DNA of 64,000 bases, taken from positions 76,373,080 to 76,437,079 of the forward strand of contig NC_067482.1 in the NCBI RefSeq assembly GCF_947179515.1. The letters are read 5' to 3'. The notes beneath the pieces are model-generated. The model did not search any database and was not told where the DNA came from. It saw only the letters and a list, made by a program, of their open reading frames with translations. This stretch comes from Apodemus sylvaticus (Eukaryota > Chordata > Mammalia > Rodentia > Muridae). Both the position numbers and the translations under genes were made by a program. Position 1 is the stretch's first letter, and every line of letters starts with the position of its first letter. Of the stretch, positions 23,101-28,195 are shown one piece after another.

Positions 23101-25220
23101 TGCTGGCATTAAAGGTCTGAGCCACCACCACTCAGCACAGGTGTCCTTTCTGTGCTTACTTGGATAGTTGGAATGAGTTCACTGGTATCTAACAAGACCC
23201 GGCAGCATGGCGCACAGACAACTTTTAAAGGCTGAGCTACTGCAGAGCAGGCCCTCGGAGCCCATACTACCCGGGTCCTTTCTGACCTGTCATGCTTGGG
23301 ATTCAGGTTCCAATCTGGTGCACCCTTTTAGAGCACTTGGGAAGAACTCGGAATTGCTCGTGGTCTCTGACAAAGCAGATGTGGCCTCCTGGCAGAGGGG
23401 GACCCTCCCCTTGCACTGGGCAAGTAGACGGAGCAGCCTGACAGCATCTGAAGCGAATCACACCAGGTATGTGTGACAGCCAGGGACATCTAGAATAAAT
23501 ATCCTAACATGTGCAGCATTGTTTTCAAAGTATACTTATTTGATTGGAAACTGAAACTGAGTCCCCATTTTAAAGTATTGTTGTTTTCTTGTGCCTCCTA
23601 CTGCTCTGTATAGATAGTATTTCCTAGACTACTGTAATGAACCATTTAGCCTTTCTGCTGATGTGATTCCACTTAGATTTTTCTGAGCTGTGGGTGAGAT
23701 GTCTTGTTGGCTTATGAGTAACTACTGAAATAGGGTGAGCTGAGTCCCTTCCATCGTCCTTTGCCCTTGCAGGCTGTCCTGTGTAGCCTCGTGTCTGAGC
23801 CTGCTGAAGCACTGCGTGCTCACGTACAGCGCACTGCCGTCCTTCCAAGCCATCGTCAGGCCCCATCAAGCCCTCCTGGCAGAGCATCTTGCAGACTGTA
23901 GCCTCCCCCAAGAACTTCAGGTGAGGCTTACCGGTAATCAGGCGCCTTGCCTGTCCCAGACTGTTCAGGACCCAGCACCAGCTTAGTGGTTGAAGTTACA
24001 GCTTAAAAGATATTACTGGGAACCATCTATAGTGTCATAAGCACAAAGGGAAAGTAAAATGACACTAAGAGCTTCCTAGCCCCACTCCTGTTCCAGGCCA
24101 TCCAAAGCACCTTACCCTACAGTTTCTGAGGGCGACCTCTCCATCCTGTAAAGTCACAGGAAGCCCTGAGGGACCCCCCTCACTTGGTCCTTGGAGCCCC
24201 CATGAGTCTGAACAGGGCTTTGATGCTATTGCATGTGTAGTGGTCAGCAGCTCTTCCATGCCTGCACCTGCTCCCCATCCCGACTGCATGTCCTACCCTG
24301 TCCCTCCTCACTCCCTCGTGCCCCTGTTCCTCACTGGTCTCCTGTCCTCGGCCTTCAGCCGCTCCCACCCCCATCATCAGTTACACACACACCAGCCCAG
24401 CTTCCTTGGAGAAAAAGGCATGTTGTTTCCTCTGTACCCCATCTCCATTCACAATAAAGCCAGAGGCTCCAGCGACCGTACAGGCCAGGGTGACCTTCCC
24501 TTGGCCTCACCGCCTGCACTCTGCGCTGCTCGCCGGCTTTTCCTCAGTTTTGGTGAGCTTCTCACAGTTGCTCTTCCCCGGCCCTGCCGGGGTTCTGTGT
24601 GCTGTTTGCCCGTGGGACTGACCTTTCCTGTACACATTAGAACCCGCCTCTGTGCCACTTGAAGGCAGCCCCTGGCTTTCCAGACTGCTGAGTCCCCCAG
24701 GCCTGGAGCAAGCCATCCCTTGACTAGTTGAGGAGTTTCTAGCCCTCCTCAAACTGCGTCTCTATGGACATGACTGGTTTGTCCCTTCTTTTTAAAGGGA
24801 TCTCTGGTCCTACAGATTTAGGCTGGTCAGTTAGGGTTATGGCGTTTGTAGTTTCTGAGTTCTCACATATTTAGATGGACCAAGACTACACAGTGGGTGC
24901 AGGGAGGCAAGCAAATTGCGATCCCCACATCTGTGTGAAGGCAAGGGACGGACGAGACCAACAGCAGTGAGCTGGCTTCTACAAACTTCCTGTCAGGGAT
25001 ATCTGGAAGCCAAGGCCTTAGAGAGTGGTAGCAGACATCCTGTTCTGCCCGCCAGCCTTGTGTTGCTGACAGCTGCCTCCACACACTGCAGGTCCCCTCG
25101 GCAGGGAAGGTAGTCCTGTGAACTTCAGTCAGAATTGGGCTGACAGTGTCATGCCAGTGCGTCCGAGCAGAAAGGCCGTATGCTGCTCTCTGGAGACCAG
25201 TTCTCACTTACAGCTCTCTC

Positions 25221-25262
<42 letters not shown>

Positions 25263-26225
25263 GGGGGGGGGGATTATGCATTAGCACGTGTCTGGAGGTC
25301 AGAGGAAATGCCTTCGAAATTTAGTTTCCAGAGACTGAACTCAGGCTTGGTGGCAGGAGGCCTAGGGGTCCTGATTGCATGCTATTCCCTATTTAGAGGA
25401 TGGCAGTGCAGCCAGGCAGTTATACCAGTGGGACAGTGACAGCCAGTGGGTATAGCATAGGCAGCGGGCCTCTTGGAGGCCTCTTCACCGTGTCTTTACA
25501 TGTTCCTCAGGAGCTGTCTCGAAGCATACTGTCAGAAATGGAAAGCCAGAAGCAGCGCTGCCAGCCGCTGATCTGTGAGAAGAGCAAGCCTGTCCCACTG
25601 AAGCAGTTCACCCCCCGGCTAGTCAAAGTGTGAGTGTGGGGGCCCTGAGGTGGTCCGTGGGCTGGAGCGGACGCTGCACCTGGGACTCAGCAGTCAGCTC
25701 ACCTCTGTAGCCTTTCTGATTCTATTAGGCTTGAGTTTGGACGGAAACAAGGCAGCAGTAAGGAAGAACAGGAAAGGAAAAGACTAATTCACAAACACAA
25801 GCGGGAATTTAAAGGCGCCGTCCGGGAGATCCGAAAAGACAATCAGTTCCTGGCCAGGATGCAGCTCTCAGAAATCATGGAACGGTGAGGAGGAGCTGTG
25901 TGTGGGACTAGGGCACCACTATGGTGTGACACCACACTCACAGGCTGCTGGTTTCTCTCAGCACCAGGGAGCACGGTGACTGATATTTGGCAGCCTTTGC
26001 AGGCTTTTGGTAGAGCCAAAAAAAAAAAACCATGTGTGGTTCTGAATTGTTAGTGTTCAAACAGAGAGGTAAAATACCCTGAAAACTGATACAAAATTAA
26101 CACTTGTTTTTGTTTTTGTTTTTAGGGATGCAGAAAGAAAGCGCAAAGTAAAACAGCTATTTAATAGCCTGGCCACACAGGAAGGTGAATGGAAGGCTCT
26201 TAAGAGGAAAAAGTTCAAAAAATAA
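4948..26225 (+). CDS. Nop14: Nop14, nucleolar protein 14 (whole coding span, 18 exons)
   Basis: Nop14 is an essential nucleolar component of the small-subunit processome needed for 18S rRNA maturation and 40S assembly; in yeast it works with Noc4 and Emg1. I joined 18 exons, all with GT-AG introns and consistent phase, to 2568 coding bases (855 residues plus stop), close to the human protein of about 857. Visible parts: a basic start (MGKAKRAGARR), the conserved NPFEVKVNRQKFQILGRK block in exon 1, a charged helical region in exons 4-7, a strongly acidic Glu/Asp/Ser stretch in exon 8 (about residues 333-425), a hydrophobic helical repeat-like middle in exons 9-15, and a basic C-terminus ending KRKKFKK. 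The start ATG at 4948 has a good context (G at -3, G at +4). No frameshift or internal stop was found. Confidence 0.95.
5205..5550 (+). repeat. Rodent interspersed repeat
   Basis: Recognisable by GATTTATTTGGCTTACACTT near the start and AACTAGCCAGCAAA at the end, a common rodent consensus. Family name not assigned. It begins only about 60 bp after the Nop14 exon 1 donor. Confidence 0.65.
6000..6145 (-). repeat. B1 SINE
   Basis: Minus-strand B1 (GAGATGGTTTCTCTGTGTAG through GGCGTGCGCCACCACC), little diverged. Intronic in Nop14. Confidence 0.92.
6543..6714 (+). repeat. B1 SINE with 15-bp target site duplication
   Basis: Complete B1 with the CGAAAAAAACCAAATCC tail. CCAATATTTCTAACC is repeated on both sides (6528-6542 and 6715-6729), a perfect target site duplication, so it is a young insertion. 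The body repeats GTTCCAGGACAGCC where a GAGGCCAGCC block is expected. Confidence 0.93.
7193..7327 (+). CDS. Nop14: Nop14 exon 2
   Basis: Residues 66-110, beginning RTQTLLKEYKERNKSN and ending FALEQQ. Acceptor TTTTCCAG, donor CAACAG|GTATGG, phase 0 on both sides. Confidence 0.94.
7841..7982 (+). CDS. Nop14: Nop14 exon 3
   Basis: Residues 111-157 plus one base: RYHEKKNIYNLNEDEELTHY through DTEDRGALS. The acceptor TTTTGTCAAG has a short pyrimidine tract. Donor TCCG|GTAAGT. Confidence 0.94.
7983..10069 (+). other. Nop14: Nop14 intron 3
   Basis: About 2.1 kb, mostly unique-looking, with a degraded B3-type SINE at about 9850-9990 and a probable B3 fragment near 9290-9395. The open frames around 9400-9960 show no family resemblance. 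Confidence 0.7.
9850..9990 (+). repeat. B3 SINE, diverged
   Basis: Contains the B3-like core CCTGAGTTTGATCCCCAAAACC and ACTCCACAGTTGTCCCCTGA. Its 3' end is close to the exon 4 acceptor. Confidence 0.6.
10070..10203 (+). CDS. Nop14: Nop14 exon 4
   Basis: Completes codon 158 and runs to residue 202: AELTASHFGGGVHKN through IARSKQEK. Acceptor CTGTTTCCAG, donor GAGAAG|GTGGGC. Confidence 0.94.
10586..10720 (+). CDS. Nop14: Nop14 exon 5
   Basis: Residues 203-247, RERQAQREDALELTEKLDKD through KKEKPQ: highly charged, probably helical. Acceptor TTTTTTCCCCAG, donor CCCCAG|GTGGGT. Confidence 0.94.
10880..11017 (-). repeat. B1 SINE, old
   Basis: Diverged minus-strand copy (AGACAGAGTCTCCCCATGTAG through GCTGTGCCC). 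Confidence 0.7.
11430..11651. repeat. B1 fragments in mixed orientation
   Basis: About 11430-11585 reads as minus-strand B1 pieces. From about 11586 it switches to a plus-strand B1 3' half (GAGGCCAGTCTGCTCTACAG through GAAACCCTGGCTC). The abrupt switch suggests a broken or nested element. Confidence 0.6.
11818..11979 (-). repeat. B3 SINE
   Basis: Minus-strand rodent tRNA-derived SINE ending (its 5' end) at TTGTTGAGCCATCTCACTAG, the usual B2/B3 head in reverse. Confidence 0.7.
12112..12234 (+). CDS. Nop14: Nop14 exon 6
   Basis: Residues 248-288: PDAYDLMVRELGFEMKAQPS through RLRKLE. Acceptor TTTTTCCCCTTAG, donor CTGGAG|GTGCGG. Confidence 0.94.
12680..12811 (+). CDS. Nop14: Nop14 exon 7
   Basis: Residues 289-332: AERLQRMLGKDERENKKKPK through RRLLSYK. 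Acceptor GATGCCTTAG, donor TACAAG|GTAAGG, phase 0. Confidence 0.95.
13500..13845 (+). repeat. Old B1 split by a younger insertion
   Basis: A plus-strand B1 begins near 13510 (GGTGGTGGTGATAAAAACGCC), is interrupted after TTAATTGTAGCAC at 13547, and resumes at 13733 with the same 13 bases, continuing to about 13840. The interrupting element is the minus-strand B1 at 13548-13732. Confidence 0.85.
13548..13732 (-). repeat. Younger B1 SINE nested in an older B1
   Basis: Minus-strand B1 flanked by the 13-bp duplication TTAATTGTAGCAC (13535-13547 and 13733-13745). It has an internal duplication around AACTCAGAAATCTGAGTT. Confidence 0.88.
14464..14743 (+). CDS. Nop14: Nop14 exon 8 (acidic region)
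   Basis: Residues 333-425 plus one base, the longest exon. Begins DGKMNIEDVQEEQSKEAD and is dominated by Glu, Asp and Ser up to about residue 390, then a linker ending ELPYVFA. Nucleolar proteins often carry such acidic, probably casein-kinase-2-phosphorylated tracts. Donor GCAG|GTGACA. Confidence 0.94.
15620..15750 (+). CDS. Nop14: Nop14 exon 9
   Basis: Completes codon 426 and runs to residue 469: APESFEELRVLLSGRSTEEQ through NKAKLE. The donor GAA|GTACGC is weak compared with the other Nop14 donors, although the next exon joins in frame (KLFGFLLQY). Confidence 0.93.
15751..16550 (+). other. Nop14: Nop14 intron 9
   Basis: Contains a minus-strand B1 (16117-16257), an older B1-like stretch to about 16367, and a ZNF143-like motif at 16468-16493. 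Confidence 0.7.
16117..16257 (-). repeat. B1 SINE, diverged
   Basis: Minus-strand copy ending at TGCACCACCACACCCAGC. A second older minus B1-like piece follows directly to about 16367. Confidence 0.8.
16551..16636 (+). CDS. Nop14: Nop14 exon 10
   Basis: Residues 470-497 plus two bases: KLFGFLLQYIGDLATDSTPD through IDKLVV. Acceptor GTCCCTGCAG, donor GTTGT|GTAAGT. Confidence 0.94.
17322..17467 (-). repeat. Left arm of a long inverted repeat (B1 3' part plus unique flank)
   Basis: This segment is the reverse complement of 17699-17852. About 66 bases of unique flank (including GAAGAGGCACTTTTCTTACT) match with one difference, followed by a (GTTT)n length difference of 8 bases and about 60 bases of B1 with three differences. 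The shared non-consensus GCTGCCCTGG in both B1 parts shows one is a copy of the other rather than two independent insertions. Confidence 0.88.
17461..17490 (+). repeat. Copy of the Nop14 exon 11 donor splice site
   Basis: The 30 bases here match 18186-18215 with a single G/T difference. The last 20 (ATGTGGTAAGCAGAGACAGG) are exact. The source covers the final 15 bases of exon 11 and the first 15 of intron 11, so an intact GTAAGC donor sits about 570 bp before the exon 11 acceptor. Confidence 0.85.
17623..17795 (+). repeat. B1 SINE, the probable source of the inverted copy
   Basis: Complete plus-strand B1 with a (CAAA)n tail and the target site duplication AAATGTCACCTGG (17610-17622 and 17796-17808). 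It therefore sits at its original insertion site, and the partial reversed copy at 17322-17467 is secondary. Confidence 0.92.
17699..17852 (+). repeat. Right arm of the long inverted repeat
   Basis: B1 3' portion, tail and 45 bases beyond the target site duplication, matched in reverse at 17322-17467. The loop between arms is 231 bp. Confidence 0.88.
18065..18200 (+). CDS. Nop14: Nop14 exon 11
   Basis: Completes codon 498 and runs to residue 543: HLYNLCQMFPESASDSIRFV through FPGLDV. Acceptor TTTGTTTAACAG, donor GATGTG|GTAAGC. The donor region has a second copy at 17461-17490. Confidence 0.95.
18540..18850 (-). mobile_element. L1 3' end fragment, reversed
   Basis: Begins with a T-rich stretch and continues with a C-rich CCCCCCTCCCCTTCCCCGAG, CACCCTGGCACTTC and AGATGCACATCTGCTACGTA series, as in the reverse strand of old rodent L1 (Lx type) 3' ends. 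Diverged, no coding region. Confidence 0.7.
19163..19338 (-). repeat. B1 SINE
   Basis: Minus-strand copy with a T tail of 22 bases, the GGATTTG tail signature and a GCGTGCGCCACCACC end. Confidence 0.93.
20380..20481 (+). CDS. Nop14: Nop14 exon 12
   Basis: Residues 544-577: LIYLKITGLLFPTSDFWHPV through CMSQMLTK. Acceptor CTTCCTTTCTAG, donor ACTAAG|GTGGGT. Confidence 0.95.
21016..21169 (+). CDS. Nop14: Nop14 exon 13
   Basis: Residues 578-628 plus one base: CPVMSLQDVIKGLFVCCLFL through TPNTKSQ. Hydrophobic helical segment. Donor CAAG|GTGAGT. Confidence 0.95.
21209..21355 (+). repeat. B1 SINE
   Basis: Starts CCAGGCAGTGATGGCACACG only about 40 bp after the exon 13 donor; its A tail leads into the TA repeat. 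Confidence 0.9.
21358..21460. repeat. TA/CA simple repeat
   Basis: AT-rich TATATATTA units followed by a short TACACACACAC stretch, seeded at the tail of the preceding B1. Confidence 0.9.
21774..21900 (+). repeat. B1 SINE, old
   Basis: Diverged copy, AGATGTGGAGGTGCATGCC through CAGCCAGAGAAATCC. Confidence 0.7.
22978..23138 (-). repeat. B1 SINE, diverged
   Basis: Minus-strand copy preceded by TTTG units, ending CTGAGCCACCACCACTCAGC. Confidence 0.8.
23307..23466 (+). CDS. Nop14: Nop14 exon 14
   Basis: Codon 629 (completed) to 681 plus two bases: GSNLVHPFRALGKNSELLVV through EANHTR. Acceptor GGGATTCAG, donor ACCAG|GTATGT. Confidence 0.94.
23773..23920 (+). CDS. Nop14: Nop14 exon 15
   Basis: Completes codon 682 and runs to residue 731: LSCVASCLSLLKHCVLTYSA through LPQELQ. 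Acceptor CCCTTGCAG, donor CTTCAG|GTGAGG. Confidence 0.94.
23921..25510 (+). other. Nop14: Nop14 intron 15
   Basis: No SINE recognised over 1.3 kb. A TG microsatellite (25225-25261) is the only clear repeat. The open frames around 24240-24660 are not supported by any family resemblance. Confidence 0.7.
25225..25261. repeat. TG microsatellite followed by G run
   Basis: Pure (TG)n of about 18 units, then a run of nine or more G. Confidence 0.95.
25511..25629 (+). CDS. Nop14: Nop14 exon 16
   Basis: Residues 732-770 plus two bases: ELSRSILSEMESQKQRCQPL through TPRLVKV. Acceptor GTTCCTCAG, donor AAAGT|GTGAGT. Confidence 0.95.
25729..25884 (+). CDS. Nop14: Nop14 exon 17
   Basis: Completes codon 771 and runs to 822 plus two bases: LEFGRKQGSSKEEQERKRLI through LSEIMER, the highly conserved basic C-terminal block. 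Short 99-nt intron before it. Confidence 0.95.
26126..26225 (+). CDS. Nop14: Nop14 exon 18 and stop
   Basis: Last 33 residues: DAERKRKVKQLFNSLATQEG through KRKKFKK, then TAA at 26223-26225. The basic tail is likely a nuclear/nucleolar localisation signal. Confidence 0.96.
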
Positions 26226-26226
26226 A
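26221..26226 (+). terminator. Nop14: Nop14 poly(A) signal overlapping the stop codon
   Basis: AATAAA includes the TAA stop. A GT-rich element (26248-26265, GGTGTGTTGTGTGTTGTG) lies 22 bases after it, the right place for a downstream element. A second AATAAA is at 26347-26352 and could serve as an alternative site. Confidence 0.65.
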
Positions 26227-26346
26227 TTGTTTTATAAATATAGCAAGGGTGTGTTGTGTGTTGTGATAAAGGGTTCTTGAGGGGCATTGTGGAGTGTGGG
26301 GTCCCATCTCCACTGCTGTGCTCAGCATCTGTTTTGTTTTTTTTTA

Positions 26347-26352
26347 AATAAA
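26347..26352 (+). terminator. Nop14: Second possible Nop14 poly(A) signal
   Basis: AATAAA 122 bp after the stop codon, preceded by a T run. It would give a 3' UTR of about 140 nt. Confidence 0.4.
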
Positions 26353-26369
26353 TGGCCTCCAATGATAGA

Positions 26370-27540
26370 GTGAGCTCAGAAACATGCTGTGCTTGTACTG
26401 TGAGAGTTCTGCACTGTTAGATGATAGCCACTCCTCAGAACTACATTTTAGGCAGTTGTCCATAAACCCGACAAGCTATCCTAGTTTGAGTAAGTACACT
26501 ATGTAATGTTTCTACAGTGAAGTCACCTTCCCAAACCCTTCTCAGATCACTTATCACACAGAAAAGAACGTGACTGAATCCTTATGTCCAGTGGGTCCAT
26601 GTCACCTGCTATGGCTTGTGAGGTATGAAAGCTGTGAGGTGTGGCTTGTCTAAGGGTTGGTGGTGCTGATTAGGAGTTTGGTTTTGGATGTAGTGAAGCC
26701 ATTGGTGGAGCATAAGATGTAGGGCACTGGGGCTCAGAATGAGCTGGTCAAGAACAACCCTGGAGGGGCATAAGGCCCCCCAGCTTGGCTTACAGGGCTA
26801 CAGCTGCCAAAAGTACTCACCACTTCTCCCTAGGAGTCTTCAGGGACAGAGGCTGCATGTCCCCACACCTAGAGTGGCCCAGGGCCTGACACATGCACCA
26901 GCTAGGCTGGTTGGCGCCTGGCTCGGCTCCTCCAGGTGTAAGTTAGCCACAGGGCTCTGCCCTCTACATACCCCACTGCAGCAAGAAGCAGGGTGGCCAG
27001 ATCTGATACTGTTCAATCTATGAGGAGGGACATGCCAAGAAAAAGCATTTAGAGCCTCCAGATTTTGTCATCAGATATGTGACATCAGAAGGGAAACAAT
27101 GCAGCTAGAAGAAATCACCTAAGAGTGCATCCGGGTGTGTCCTCTGGGAAAGAGCCAATGTGGACTATGGCTTGAAGAGGTACAAAACAGCACGACTGTT
27201 TGTTTTGGGTTTTCAAGACAGGGTCTCACATGCACTGCTCTGACTGTTCTCAAACTTTTGAGGATGACTTTGAGTCCTGTTCTTTCTGTCTCCACTGCCG
27301 AGTGCTGGTACTGGAGGTATGCATCGCCATGCCCAACTCCAGCATGATTTAAGTAAGCTAAAGTCGGAGGATGAGGAATTCAAGGTCAACCGTGGCTACA
27401 TGAGACCCCGATTTAAAAGAAAGATACATAAGTACCAACGATACTGAACCGGCAGGCAGGCTGCCTAACAGATACACTTAGCTCTTCAGAACTTCACTGC
27501 TGGTTTCTAATGTGTCTGGAAGGCTGCAAGCCTCCAAGCT
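26370..27540. other. Nop14-Mfsd10 intergenic region
   Basis: Mostly unique-looking sequence with one old minus-strand B1 (27202-27340). No gene seen; the CpG-rich Mfsd10 upstream region starts near 27540. Confidence 0.7.
27202..27340 (-). repeat. B1 SINE, old
   Basis: Diverged minus-strand copy, TTCAAGACAGGGTCTCACAT through ATCGCCATGCCCAAC. Confidence 0.65.
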
Positions 27541-28021
27541 CAGTTCCCGCCACCGCCGCCCTCCCGGAAGAGGAGGTGCCTGTTCCGAAGCCTCCGGGGT
27601 GTGGCTCCTATCCAGGGAGCTTCCCTGTCCATCCAGCCGTTTGTCCCTGCCGAGAGCCGCGGCACACGTGCACAGGCCCCAGGTGTGTGGGTAAGAAGCA
27701 AAGGTTTGGATATCTTGTGGAGGCCAGAGTGGCGCACGGACAGGTGTTCTGGGCGCCTGCGACAACCCCGCCAGGGTTTCCTGTCTTCTCCCCGTTACCC
27801 GCCTCACAACAGGGGGCGCCCTGACCACTGCGGCCCTGAGCTTACTGCTGCCCTAGGTTGGTAAGGGAGTCGGGCCTTGAAGGGTGTGCCAGGACCGCAT
27901 TGGGAGCACTTTCGTTATGTCTGGCAAGAACTGCAAATTCAATTTTCAACTGGAAGGTAAACGGGGGGCGGAGGCGGCGTCACCACACCCTCCTTCCCCC
28001 TGCAGGGTCGGAGCTTCCACC
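27540..28021 (+). promoter_or_regulatory. Mfsd10: Mfsd10 promoter and 5' leader region
   Basis: GC-rich, CpG-containing block with an ETS-like CCCGGAAG at 27563-27570. A strong acceptor (CCTTCCCCCTGCAG, AG at 28004-28005) lies 16 bp before the ATG, implying a non-coding first exon upstream. Good donor candidates are TTG|GTAAGG at 27861 and GTGTGG|GTAAGA near 27691. A GTAAAC near 27957 would leave only about 49 nt and is unlikely. Confidence 0.6.
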
Positions 28022-28195
28022 ATGGGATGGGCAGGGGATGCAGGCTGTACGCCTCGTCCGCCTATACGGCCTCGGCCCGCCTCCGAGCGCCGCGTGATCG
28101 TCGTGCTCTTCCTCGGCCTGCTACTCGACCTCCTGGCGTTCACGCTCTTGCTGCCCTTGCTGCCTGGGCTTCTGGAGAGTTACAGCCGCGAACAA
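28022..28195 (+). CDS. Mfsd10: Mfsd10 coding exon 1
   Basis: Residues 1-58, MGWAGDAGCTPRPPIRPRP through LLESYSREQ; includes membrane helix 1. Donor GAACAA|GTGAGC. The exon probably starts at 28006. Confidence 0.94.

Larger units (their letters stand above)
21170..23306 (+). other. Nop14: Nop14 intron 13
   Basis: Contains B1 copies at 21209-21355 (+), 21774-21900 (+, old) and 22978-23138 (-), a B1-like reversed piece near 21930-22030, and a TA/CA-rich simple repeat at 21358-21460. The stretch 22040-22975 shows nothing recognisable. Confidence 0.7.

Noticed and set aside
24240..24662. 140-residue plus-strand open frame in Nop14 intron 15
   Set aside because: Pro/Ser/His-rich with no domain, and the flanking Nop14 exons join in phase without it.
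27957..28005. A 49-nt intron in the Mfsd10 leader (GTAAAC to CTGCAG)
   Set aside because: Shorter than mammalian introns normally spliced; better donors exist upstream at 27861 and about 27691.
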